This document shows positions 42,245-50,403 of a DNA stretch of 64,000 bases, one piece after another (position 1 is the stretch's first letter; every line of letters starts with the position of its first letter). The DNA lies in NCBI GenBank assembly GCA_036675345.1, contig JAKFFE010000002.1, positions 103,219 through 167,218 on the forward strand, given 5' to 3'. Source of the DNA: JALYOC01 sp036675345. Lineage in GTDB: Bacteria; Myxococcota; Myxococcia; Myxococcales; Myxococcaceae. A program made the position numbers and the translations under genes. The notes under the pieces are model-generated. The model had not been told where the DNA came from and did not search any database. It saw nothing but the letters and a program-made list of their open reading frames with translations.

Positions 42245-42556
42245 GGTTGGGGGCCCAGGGGGCCGAAGGTATACCAAAACGGCGCAGGGGGTGACAAGGT
42301 CCCATCCCCGCTGAAAGACACGGGATTTCGGTACGCCACGGGCTCCTTTGGACGGTTGGGCATCGGGCGATCGGCCGGTGTCGGAGGAGAAACCTCCCGA
42401 AAATCGAGAAGGTAAGAGAGCGGTCCGGCGACTTCTTGGCGGAAACTTTCCGTCAAAAGTGGAACCAAACTTTCTCCAGACCGGGGAGGGGGGAGGCCGG
42501 GCGCGGACAATTCGCATCCGAACCGGCAGGGGCCGGTGTGGTAGGGAGGGCGCCCC
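42245..42556. other. 312-base divergent region between the FHA and secreted-protein genes
   Basis: No gene is seen. It contains the FHA promoter on the minus strand. On the plus strand it has an A/T-rich stretch with a repeated AAACTTTC (42443-42450 and 42467-42474, 24 bases apart) and the small palindrome GGAAACTTTCC. These are candidate operator or promoter parts for the plus-strand gene. Confidence 0.55.
42268..42297 (-). promoter_or_regulatory. Sigma-70-type promoter of the tandem-FHA gene
   Basis: On the minus strand TTGTCA and TATACC are separated by 18 bases, five of six and four of six consensus matches. Transcription would start near 42261, giving a leader of about 17 bases to the GTG start. 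It is among the clearest housekeeping promoters in the window. Confidence 0.6.
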
Positions 42557-43279
42557 ATGCGTTCCTTCCTAGTCCTGTTGTTCGCGCTCCCGTCGTTGGC
42601 CGCGCTGGGCGCGGATCCGTTGGCCCCCGATGCCGGGGTCCCCGCCGCGGGTTCCCAGGTGGGGACCCAGGTGGGGACCCAGGCCACCCCCGCGGAGGCG
42701 CTGGCCATCCGCCAGACCTTCACCGACTACCAGGCGGCGTTGGCCAGCAAGGCCGGGAAGAAGGCCGCCTCCCTGGTGGACGGTGAGACCCTCCGCTACT
42801 ACGCCACCGCCCAGAAGCTGGCGCTGGAGGCGAACAAGGAGACCGCGCAGAAGCTGCCGCTGATCGACAAGCTGATGGTGCTGCGGATGCGCGCCGAGTT
42901 TCCGGCGGAGAAGCTGGCGGCCTACAGCCCCCAGGAGCTGATCGCGGTGGGGGTGGAGCGGGGCTGGGTGGGCAGCACCGCCGAGAACGCCCTGGGGGAG
43001 ATCTTCATCCGCGGGGATCACGCCCGGGGACAGGCCCTGGTGCAGGGCCAGCCGGTGCCGCTGTACCACGAGTTCCGCCGCGAGGGCGGGGCGTGGAAGC
43101 TGAGCCTGGTGGCGCTGACCCGCGCGGTGGGGCCGGTGATGAGCGAGGCCGCGCGCCGGCTGGAGCTGACCGAAGATGAGTTCCTGCTGTTCATGCTGGA
43201 GCAGGGGCTGCCCAAGAAGCCGGGACCGGAGATCTGGGACGCACCCAGGCCGTCGGGCAAGTCGAAGAAGAAGAAGTAG
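42557..43279 (+). CDS. Secreted protein of unknown function
   Basis: A 240-residue exported protein. Signal peptide 1-19 (MRSFLVLLFALPSLAALGA). A short 12-base tandem duplication at 42655-42683 encodes GTQVGTQVGTQ. The body is helical then beta-rich: RQTFTDYQAALASKAGKKAASLVDGETLRYYATAQ, later GEIFIRGDHARGQALV and LYHEFRREGGAWKLSLVAL. This last pattern recalls NTF2-like/SnoaL folds but I cannot confirm it. The C-terminus is very basic (GKSKKKK). It is 12 bases upstream of the glycosyltransferase gene, so probably one operon. Confidence 0.75.
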   Translation: MRSFLVLLFALPSLAALGADPLAPDAGVPAAGSQVGTQVGTQATPAEALAIRQTFTDYQAALASKAGKKAASLVDGETLRYYATAQKLALEANKETAQKLPLIDKLMVLRMRAEFPAEKLAAYSPQELIAVGVERGWVGSTAENALGEIFIRGDHARGQALVQGQPVPLYHEFRREGGAWKLSLVALTRAVGPVMSEAARRLELTEDEFLLFMLEQGLPKKPGPEIWDAPRPSGKSKKKK

Positions 43280-43291
43280 GGGGAGGACACC

Positions 43292-45586
43292 GTGGCAAAC
43301 GACACCTCCGGCGAGGAATCCTCCGCCGGGTTCGGCGAGGCAGTGCTGGGCCGCACCACCGTCTCCAGGGTGGAGAAGAAGCTGGGCCGCTGGAGCCCCG
43401 ACGTCCGGTTCCTGGCAGCGGTGCTGCTGCTGGGGACGGCGATCCTGATCCCCTATCTGGGGGCGGTCGGCCTGTGGGATCCCTGGGAGACGCACTACGG
43501 CGAGGTCGCGCGCTCGATGATCCAGCGCAACGACTACGTGCACCCTTACTGGGAGAACGACTGGTTCTTCTCCAAGCCGCCGCTGACGATGTGGATGCAG
43601 GCGCTGGGGATGCAGGTGGTGGGGTCCAACCGGGCCCCGACCGACGCCGCGCTGGCGCTGTACACCGAGTGGGGGATGCGGCTGCCCTTCGTGCTGCTGT
43701 CGCTGACCGCGCTGGCCCTGCTGGGGCTGGCGGTGAAGCGGATCGCCAGCACCCGGGCGGCGCTGGCCACGGTGTTCGCGCTGTGCACGATGCCGATGTA
43801 CTTCCTGATCACCCGGCAGGCGGTCACCGACACCCCGATGGTGGCCTGCATCACCGCCGCGCTGGCCTGCGCGCTGATCGCCCTCTTCGATCCGGCGACC
43901 AGGCACCGCACCGCCTGGTGGTTCGGCTTCTACATCTTCACCGCCGGGGTCCTGCTGGCCAAGGAGCTGCTGGCGGCGATCCCGCCCACGGTGCTGTTGC
44001 TGTACGCGGCCTTCTGCGTGTTCCCCTGGAACGCCACCGGGCTGGAGGAGCACGGCCGCTGGCTGTCCGAACCCTCCTTCCGCCGGGAGGTCCAGGAGGG
44101 ACGGCGGCCGATGCCGGTCCTGTGGGAGTACATGTTCCGGATGAAGCTGCTCACCGGGTTCGGGGTGTTCCTGGCGGTGGCCGGCCCCTGGTACCTGATG
44201 TTGATCACCTTCCCGGAGCTGGACGACGAGAACCGGACCTTCATCCAGCGGGTGCTCCACGACAACTTCAGCCGGCTGGGGGCGGGCGTCCACACCACCA
44301 CCCCCGGCGGAGAGTTCACCTACTTCATCGTCCAGGGCGGCTACGCGATCTTCCCCTGGGTGGCGCTGGTCCCGGGCGTGCTGGCGCTGCTGTTCCGGAT
44401 GCGGCTGCGTTCGCCCTCCCGGGTCGATCAGCTGGCCAACTTCTCCTTCTTCTGGATGTTGCTGTGCTTCTCGCTGTTCGCCTTCTCCGCCACCAAGTTC
44501 CACCACTACGTGTTCCCGGTGCTCCCGCCGCTGGCGGTGCTGATCGGGCTGTATGTGGACCGGCTGTGGGAGGAGGGGGTGGGGGACCATGCCTTCCCGC
44601 TGCTGATCGGCGCGGTGCTCTTCGCCCTGGTGGGCAAGGATCTGGCCTCCAACCCCAAGAACTTCACCGACCTGTTCGTCTACAACTACGAGCGCACCTA
44701 CCCCACCGAGCTGGTCACCCGACCGCTGAGCTTCTTTGATCTGCGCACCCTGTGGACCGGGGATCTGCTCACCCTGCTGCTGCTGGCCTTCGGGGCCTAT
44801 CTGGCCAGCGACGCCTGGCGCGGCAAGGAGCGCAACGTCGGCGGACGGGCCACCGCCCTGGGGCTGCTGCTGGCGGGAGGGGCCTTGCTGCTGGCGATGG
44901 CCACCCGCGGTCGCCAGTCTCCCACCCTGTTCCTGGGGCTGGGGCTGGCCCTGGTGGCGATCTACCTGGGCTACGAGGCCACCCGCCTGCCAGCCGACCG
45001 CCGCGGCAGCCTGCTGGGTTCAGCGGGGGCGGTGGGGATCCTGGCGGTGGGCCTGGTGATCGCCGGGGGCCGGATGGCGCCCAACGCGGATCCGTTGCTC
45101 ACCCAGTTGATGCAGCCGGTGAACGTGAAGCTGCTGCTGGGCATCGCCTTCGCGGTCGGAGGTGGGCTGGCGATGCTGGCCGCGCTGATGCGGGCCCGCA
45201 CCCTGATGTTCGGCAGCTTCTGGGCCCTGGCCCTGGGCTTCGCCCTCTGGTTCAACTGGAGCCACTGGGTGGACCTGTCCCACCACTGGACCCAGCGGGA
45301 CCTGTTCTGGCGCTACTACGAGCAGAAGCGTCCCAACGAGCCCATCGCCGCCTTCTTGATGAACTGGCGGGGAGAGACCTTCTATTCGCGCAACCGGGTC
45401 AAGCAGATCCCCGCCGCCAGCGCCGCGGCCCGGGCCCGGGCCTACGCCGACCAGCCCGGACGGGAGTGGGCGCTGGTGGAACACTTCCGCCTGGCGAACC
45501 TCAAGACCGCGGTGGGGGCGGACCACACCGTCACCCCCATCGACCGGGACGTGAACAACAAGTTCGTGCTGGTCACCATCGACTAG
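43292..45586 (+). CDS. PMT/ArnT-like membrane glycosyltransferase (GT39/GT83 type)
   Basis: A 764-residue polytopic enzyme starting at GTG with GGGGGAGGAC upstream. The first extracytoplasmic loop has the catalytic-type acidic motif WDPWETHYGEVARSM (near residue 64), followed by NDWFFSKPPLTMWMQALGM. About 12-14 membrane segments follow. Such enzymes transfer a sugar from a polyprenyl-phosphate donor to proteins or lipid A. The soluble C-terminal 120 residues (FLMNWRGETFYSRNRVKQIPA) may bind acceptor. ArnT, protein O-mannosyltransferase or a lipid glycosyltransferase are all possible; the acceptor is unknown. Confidence 0.87.
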   Translation: MANDTSGEESSAGFGEAVLGRTTVSRVEKKLGRWSPDVRFLAAVLLLGTAILIPYLGAVGLWDPWETHYGEVARSMIQRNDYVHPYWENDWFFSKPPLTMWMQALGMQVVGSNRAPTDAALALYTEWGMRLPFVLLSLTALALLGLAVKRIASTRAALATVFALCTMPMYFLITRQAVTDTPMVACITAALACALIALFDPATRHRTAWWFGFYIFTAGVLLAKELLAAIPPTVLLLYAAFCVFPWNATGLEEHGRWLSEPSFRREVQEGRRPMPVLWEYMFRMKLLTGFGVFLAVAGPWYLMLITFPELDDENRTFIQRVLHDNFSRLGAGVHTTTPGGEFTYFIVQGGYAIFPWVALVPGVLALLFRMRLRSPSRVDQLANFSFFWMLLCFSLFAFSATKFHHYVFPVLPPLAVLIGLYVDRLWEEGVGDHAFPLLIGAVLFALVGKDLASNPKNFTDLFVYNYERTYPTELVTRPLSFFDLRTLWTGDLLTLLLLAFGAYLASDAWRGKERNVGGRATALGLLLAGGALLLAMATRGRQSPTLFLGLGLALVAIYLGYEATRLPADRRGSLLGSAGAVGILAVGLVIAGGRMAPNADPLLTQLMQPVNVKLLLGIAFAVGGGLAMLAALMRARTLMFGSFWALALGFALWFNWSHWVDLSHHWTQRDLFWRYYEQKRPNEPIAAFLMNWRGETFYSRNRVKQIPAASAAARARAYADQPGREWALVEHFRLANLKTAVGADHTVTPIDRDVNNKFVLVTID

Positions 45587-45603
45587 CCTGCCGCTTGCGA
45601 TTT

Positions 45604-45648
45604 CCCGGGTGGGCCCTTTGGGCCTACAGAGGGTGGCGCCCGCCCGGG
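45604..45648. terminator. Structured region after the glycosyltransferase gene
   Basis: Outer arms CCCGGGTGGG and CCCGCCCGGG pair at 9 of 10 positions. Inside them an alternative hairpin GGCCC-TTT-GGGCC can form. No T-tract follows, so it could terminate weakly or shape the SPFH-gene leader. Confidence 0.4.
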
Positions 45649-45690
45649 GCAGGTGTCATCTAATTGCAGTCAGGGAGGCGCACGGACCAC

Positions 45691-46785
45691 ATGGGAATCT
45701 TCGACAAGATCGCAGGCGAGACGCAGCGGAACTTCATCGCCCGGGCGGATGAGGCGAAGGACCACATCATCTACAAGTACCCGGAGAAGAACATCCGGAT
45801 GATGACCCAGCTGACCGTGGGTCCCGATGAGGTGGCGCTGTTCGTCAAGGACGGGCAGGTGGTGGGGAAGCTGGGCCCGGGCGGCCGGCACAACCTGGAC
45901 ACCAACAACATCCCGTTCCTCTCCTCGCTGCTGGAGAAGTTCACCGGCGGGAACCTGTTCATCGCCGAGCTGTACTTCGTCAGCCTGCGCGAGATCTCCC
46001 AGCTGAAGTTCGGCGGACCGATCGGCGATGTGCGCGATCCGGAGACCGGCCTGGGGATCGGCACCATGGTGTACGGCGACTTCTCGGTGAAGGTCACCAA
46101 CCCCGAGCAGCTGATCGTGGGGCTGGTGGGCGCCCAGAAGGTCTCCAACGAAGAGTTCATCGGCTGGTTCAAGAGCATGGTGCTCAAGGTGATCCGGGAC
46201 CGGACCGCCGAGCTGCTGGTCAAGAAGCGCTGGCCGCTGCTGGACGTGACCTCCGGCGCCTACACCGAGGAGATCGAGGCGGAGGTGATCGCCGGGGTCA
46301 AGCCCCACGTGGACAGCTACGGGCTGACGGTGGTTCGCCTGGGCAACTTCCACATCAGCATCAAGCCGGAGGACGAGGCGACGCTGAAGAAGTTCTCCAA
46401 GGACGTGGCCTACTCGCGCGTGGCCGGAGGCTTCCAGCAGTACGCGCAAGGCCAGGCGATGCTGGGTGCCGCGGAGGGCTTCGCCAAGGGCGGAGGGGAG
46501 GGTGGCGGAGGTGGCGCCGCGCTCCAGGGGATGGGAATGGGGATGGGCTTCGGGATGGCCAACGCGTTCTCCCAGCAGCAACAGCAGCAGCGCCCCGGCC
46601 CCGCCGGCGGTGCTCCCCAGGCGGCGGGGACCTTCTGTCCGAACTGCGGTCAGCCGGCCAGCGGGAAGTTCTGCTCCAACTGCGGCAACGCGGTGGCCCC
46701 CCAGACCCGCAAGTGCGCGGACTGCGCCACCGAGATGGCCGCGGGCGCCAAGTTCTGCCCCAACTGCGGGAAGCCGGCCGCGTAG
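45691..46785 (+). CDS. SPFH-domain protein with double zinc ribbon (YdjI/virion-core-like)
   Basis: A 364-residue protein. I chose MGIFDKIAGETQRNF, the usual family start. Residues about 30-235 are an SPFH/band-7 domain (QLTVGPDEVALFVKDGQVVGKLGPG; TMVYGDFSVKVTNPEQL; IEAEVIAGVKPHVDSYGLTV) with no N-terminal membrane anchor. A Gly/Met/Gln-rich linker including six Gln leads to a double zinc ribbon with four CxxC pairs (CPNCGQPASGKFCSNCG and CADCATEMAAGAKFCPNCG). Bacillus YdjI-type proteins of this architecture take part in membrane stress and PspA-related complexes. The family role here is inferred. Confidence 0.87.
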   Translation: MGIFDKIAGETQRNFIARADEAKDHIIYKYPEKNIRMMTQLTVGPDEVALFVKDGQVVGKLGPGGRHNLDTNNIPFLSSLLEKFTGGNLFIAELYFVSLREISQLKFGGPIGDVRDPETGLGIGTMVYGDFSVKVTNPEQLIVGLVGAQKVSNEEFIGWFKSMVLKVIRDRTAELLVKKRWPLLDVTSGAYTEEIEAEVIAGVKPHVDSYGLTVVRLGNFHISIKPEDEATLKKFSKDVAYSRVAGGFQQYAQGQAMLGAAEGFAKGGGEGGGGGAALQGMGMGMGFGMANAFSQQQQQQRPGPAGGAPQAAGTFCPNCGQPASGKFCSNCGNAVAPQTRKCADCATEMAAGAKFCPNCGKPAA

Positions 46786-46819
46786 TTGCCGCCGCTCCTG
46801 ATCGGGAGCACTGAAGTGC

Positions 46820-46855
46820 ACGACCCGGGTTGCGGAAGAGCGCATCCCGGGTCGT
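46820..46855. terminator. Terminator between convergent SPFH and peptidase genes
   Basis: A perfect 10-bp stem (ACGACCCGGG/CCCGGGTCGT) encloses a smaller TGCG/CGCA hairpin. It lies midway between two convergent stop codons. TGTGT follows on the plus strand. Likely bidirectional. Confidence 0.6.
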
Positions 46856-46880
46856 TGTGTATCGACGCTCCGGAAGCGCG

Positions 46881-48659
46881 CTACGGCGAGGGCGGCGTGC
46901 CCCCGTCCCCGGTCTCGGTCGCGGGAGCAGACGGCGTGCCCCCGTCGGCGGAACCGACCGACGTTGCCGGCTCCGAGGGCGCCACCACCGCCGACTCCGG
47001 GGCCCCATCCGGATTTCGCTCGGTGCTGGCGTTGAGGCGGATCGGGATGTTGAGGGTGGCGGCCAGCCGCAGCAGCAGCACGTCGGCGCGGATCCCGTCC
47101 TCACCGATCGCCCGGGCCACCTCCCGGGCGGCCAGGGCGTTGCCGTGCTTCCACTGCGCCTTGAGGAACTCCCCTGCCTCGCGGGAGGCCCACCAGCGGG
47201 GCCCGAAGCGGGTCTTGAGCTGCGCCTGCAGCTGCGCGGCCAGGAACCAGGCGCGGAACTCATCGGCGGACTCGAAGAAGTCCTCGGTCTCCACCAGGTA
47301 GCGCTCGGTGTCGTTGGCGGTCATCGGGACCGCGTAGGTCCGGGCCATGATCTCCCCGTAGAGGGCGCGCGCGTCCTGCCCGGCGCGACGGCGCAGCTCC
47401 AGCTGGTACAGCAGCAACCCCGCGGCGCGGCGCAGCCGGTACAGCTTGTGGGCGCTGGTGGCGTACAGGTACGCCTGCAGGCGCTCCCCGGAGAGGCCGG
47501 TCTTCTCCTCCAGCCAGATCGGATCCTCGAGCAGATCCTCGAACAGGTAGGAGAAGGCCTCCGCCTGGGCGGTGGCGCCCAGCTTGGCCAGCTCGAACCG
47601 CTGCTCGCCGGTGAACGCCAGGTGCAGCGCGTGCCCCACCTCGTGCAACAGCGCCGCCTGGACGCGGATCCCGTTGGCGGGCGTAAAGGACAGCCGGACG
47701 TCCTGGGGAACCCGGGGGGCAATCGCCAGCGGCCGCGGATCCTTGCCGGCGTGGGCCTCGGCGTCGATCAACAGATTGGGCAACGCGCCCAGGTCGATCC
47801 CCATCCCGGCCAGGGTCTCGTTCACCCGCGGCAGCAGAGCGTCGCGCGCGAACAGCGGATCCACCCCCCGGGGCTGGAACAGCCGCGGGAAGTCGGCGCG
47901 GCGGATGGAGGCCAGCGGCAGCGCCAGCTCGCGGCGGGCCAGCTTGTCCATCGTCTCCACGAACCCGGCCTGGGTCAGGCCCAGCAGCTCCTCGGAGAGG
48001 TAGGCCAGCCGCTGCAGATCCACCTGGCGCAGCTCGGCGCCGAAGGACTCGTAGGAGGGGTATCCCAGCTGGGTCAGCAGCTGACCTATCCGCTCCTCGC
48101 GGCGGGCCAGGGTGGTGGTCAGCCGATGCACCGGTTCGGTGGCCGCGTCATAGAGCGCGCGCCGGCGGGGAGTGCTGGCCTCCGAGGCCAGCACCCGCTC
48201 CAGGTTCCGGTAGGGGTACTCCCGCCCGTCCAGGTTGAAGGTCAGCGACGCCTCCAGGTTGGCCAGCGAGTCGTTGAGATCCACCAGCGAGGCGGAGAGG
48301 AACTCGCCCACGAAGTGGACCTCCAGGTGGGTCAGCGCGCGGATCTCCGCAGGGTCGGAGCTCAGCCCGCGCAGCCGTTCGATCCGGGCGATCGACTCCG
48401 GAGTGAAGAGGCCCTCGTACCCGGCGTATGACTCCTCCACGTGCGCCTGCTGGCCCCTCGTCCAACCGAGCCAGACGCGCTGATCCTGCTCGCGCAGCAG
48501 CTCCTCGGCGGAGGCGGACAGCCGCTGCACCTCGGCGGCCAGCGCCTGCTGCTCGGTCGGTGGACCGGGAGGCGCGGGACGTAAGTCCTTCTTGGGGCAG
48601 CCGGTGGCGAAGGTTAGGACCAGCGCACCGGTGAGAAAAGCGAACCTTGGGGCGATCAC
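46881..48659 (-). CDS. Zinc metallopeptidase lipoprotein (M3-like zincin)
   Basis: A 592-residue protein. I chose GTG (VIAPRFAFLTGALVLTFATGC), giving a lipoprotein signal with Cys at 21; no ribosome site is evident. The body is helical. The zincin motif LLHEVGHALH lies at about residue 330, and a downstream Glu in AEAFSYLFEDLLEDP could be the third zinc ligand. The arrangement resembles M3/M32 oligopeptidases. The last 40 residues are Thr/Ser/Gly/Pro-rich. As an outer-membrane or periplasmic lipoprotein it may degrade short peptides. It is divergent from epmA with only 26 bases between starts. Confidence 0.82.
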   Translation of the reverse strand: MIAPRFAFLTGALVLTFATGCPKKDLRPAPPGPPTEQQALAAEVQRLSASAEELLREQDQRVWLGWTRGQQAHVEESYAGYEGLFTPESIARIERLRGLSSDPAEIRALTHLEVHFVGEFLSASLVDLNDSLANLEASLTFNLDGREYPYRNLERVLASEASTPRRRALYDAATEPVHRLTTTLARREERIGQLLTQLGYPSYESFGAELRQVDLQRLAYLSEELLGLTQAGFVETMDKLARRELALPLASIRRADFPRLFQPRGVDPLFARDALLPRVNETLAGMGIDLGALPNLLIDAEAHAGKDPRPLAIAPRVPQDVRLSFTPANGIRVQAALLHEVGHALHLAFTGEQRFELAKLGATAQAEAFSYLFEDLLEDPIWLEEKTGLSGERLQAYLYATSAHKLYRLRRAAGLLLYQLELRRRAGQDARALYGEIMARTYAVPMTANDTERYLVETEDFFESADEFRAWFLAAQLQAQLKTRFGPRWWASREAGEFLKAQWKHGNALAAREVARAIGEDGIRADVLLLRLAATLNIPIRLNASTERNPDGAPESAVVAPSEPATSVGSADGGTPSAPATETGDGGTPPSP

Positions 48660-48685
48660 GGTCGGCAGGTAACGTCCGCCATCCC

Positions 48686-49675
48686 ATGCCGAACCGCAAG
48701 CAATTGTCGGCGGCGAGATCCCGCCAGCAGCTCTACGGAGCCCTGCGCCGTTTCTTCGCCGACCAGGGCTACGAGGAGGTGGAGACACCGATCCTGATCC
48801 CCGCCCCGGGCATGGAACCGCACATCACCGCCTTCGAGGTGCCGTTCGTTCCCGAGACCGACGTGGGCTCGCGGCGGACCCTCTACCTGCACACCAGCCC
48901 CGAGTACGCGATGAAGCGTCTGCTGGCGGACGGAATGGGGCCGATCTTCCAGCTGGCCCGGGTGTTCCGGAACGGCGAGGTGTCCGGCCAGCACAACCCG
49001 GAGTTCACCCTGCTGGAGTTCTACCGGCCCCACGCCGACTACCACCGGATCATGGAGGAGCTGGAGGGGGCGCTGGAGGCGGCGGACGCCGCGGTGGGCA
49101 GCGGCACCGGGCCCTTCTCGCGCCGGCCCTACGAGCGGCTGACCGTCCGCGACGCGGTGTTGCGGGAGACGGGGATCGATCTGAGGGTGGCCAATGATGG
49201 CCCCCGGCTCCGGCAGGCGGCGTTGGAGGCGGGGATCCGGGTGGGGGACGCCCAGAGCTTCGAGGACGTGTTCTTCCACCTCTTCTTGCAGAAGGTGGAG
49301 GGCACCCTGGGGCGGGGCCGGCCCACCTTCCTGATCGAGTACCCGGCCTCGATGGCCTCGCTGTCCCGGCTCAAGCGGGAGGACCCCACGGTGGCGGAGC
49401 GGGTGGAGCTGTACCTGGACGGGGTGGAGCTGGCCAACGGCTTCTCCGAGCTGGTGGATCCCCAGGAGCAGCGCGCCCGGCTGGAGGAGGAGCGCACCTT
49501 CCGCGGGACCAGCGGACGGCCCCAGTACCCGCTGGACGAACGTTTCCTGGAAGCCGTTGGACGGATGCCGCCGTCGGGAGGCATCGCGGTGGGGCTGGAT
49601 CGTGTGCTGATGCTGCTGCTGGGAGCGACCTCCATCGACGAGGTGCTGCTGTTCCCGGCCAGGGAGTTCGTATGA
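48686..49675 (+). CDS. epmA: Elongation factor P beta-lysine ligase EpmA (GenX/PoxA)
   Basis: A 329-residue class II lysyl-tRNA-synthetase paralogue that lacks the anticodon domain. Motifs: the EpmA-specific PGMEPHITAFEV near residue 35, motif 2 FRNGEVSGQHNPEFTLLEFY near 95, and motif 3 GGIAVGLDRVLMLLLG near the end. It attaches (R)-beta-lysine or lysine to elongation factor P. The start MPNRKQLSAARSR lacks a clear ribosome site. No efp or epmB is in the window. It overlaps plsC by ATGA and begins a three-gene operon. Confidence 0.93.
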   Translation: MPNRKQLSAARSRQQLYGALRRFFADQGYEEVETPILIPAPGMEPHITAFEVPFVPETDVGSRRTLYLHTSPEYAMKRLLADGMGPIFQLARVFRNGEVSGQHNPEFTLLEFYRPHADYHRIMEELEGALEAADAAVGSGTGPFSRRPYERLTVRDAVLRETGIDLRVANDGPRLRQAALEAGIRVGDAQSFEDVFFHLFLQKVEGTLGRGRPTFLIEYPASMASLSRLKREDPTVAERVELYLDGVELANGFSELVDPQEQRARLEEERTFRGTSGRPQYPLDERFLEAVGRMPPSGGIAVGLDRVLMLLLGATSIDEVLLFPAREFV

Positions 49676-50403
49676 TTCGGGATCTCATCCATACCGCCAC
49701 CACCGCCGGCGCCGTGCTGGGGCTGACCACCACCCTGGGGCCACTGGCCTCGGTGGTGGCGCTGCCCGATCCCCGGAACGCCGACCCGCTGTACCGGCTC
49801 TACGCCACCACGCTGTTGCGCGCCGCCGGGGTCCGCCACCGCGTCCGGGGGCTGGAGAACATCCCCGGCGGAACCTGCGTGTTCGTGTGCAACCACCAGT
49901 CGCACTTCGATGTGCTGGTGCTGTTCGCCCACCTGCCCGGCCACGCCCGGGTGGTGGCCAAGGCGGAGCTGTTCAAGATCCCGATCTTCGGCGCGGCGCT
50001 CAAGGCCACCGGCAACATCCGGGTGGACCGCAGCGGCGGAGAGAAGGATCGCGAGACCCTGCTGGAGGCGGTGAGCGCGGTGCGGGAGCGGGTGAGCGTG
50101 GTGTTCTTCCCCGAGGGCACCCGCAGCGACACCGGGGAGCTGAAGCCGTTCAAGAAGGGCGCGGCGATGCTGGCCATCTTGGCCGGGGTGCCGGTGGTTC
50201 CGATCGCGGTGGCCGGGACCGGGGAGATCCTCCCCAAGGGCAGCAAGTGGATTCACGGAGGAAAGCGCGCCGTGCTCCGGGTGGGGGAGCCGATCCCCAC
50301 CCGGGACCTGAAACCGGAGGATCGGGATCAGCTGACGGCGCGGATGCGGGATGCGGTGCAGGGTCTGTTGGACGAAGCGAATCTGGAGTTGGCACAACAA
50401 TGA
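49672..50403 (+). CDS. plsC: 1-acyl-sn-glycerol-3-phosphate acyltransferase
   Basis: A 243-residue PlsC-type enzyme that makes phosphatidic acid from lysophosphatidic acid and acyl donor. The catalytic NHQSHFD (NHx4D) lies at residue 73, followed by KAELFKIPIFG, VRVDR-like NIRVDRS and the FPEGTRS block near 144. A hydrophobic N-terminal segment (TTAGAVLGLTTTLGPLASVVAL) probably anchors it. Both ends overlap neighbours (ATGA), so it is co-translated with epmA and the pyrophosphatase. Confidence 0.93.
   Translation: MIRDLIHTATTAGAVLGLTTTLGPLASVVALPDPRNADPLYRLYATTLLRAAGVRHRVRGLENIPGGTCVFVCNHQSHFDVLVLFAHLPGHARVVAKAELFKIPIFGAALKATGNIRVDRSGGEKDRETLLEAVSAVRERVSVVFFPEGTRSDTGELKPFKKGAAMLAILAGVPVVPIAVAGTGEILPKGSKWIHGGKRAVLRVGEPIPTRDLKPEDRDQLTARMRDAVQGLLDEANLELAQQ

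Noticed and set aside
42655..42683. 12-base tandem duplication GGGGACCCAGGT
   Set aside because: Only about two copies, in frame within a linker after the signal peptide; ordinary slippage repeat, not a mobile or CRISPR repeat.
46560..46610. CAG/CAA run in the SPFH gene as a microsatellite
   Set aside because: It encodes six Gln in a flexible linker and is too short to suggest phase variation.
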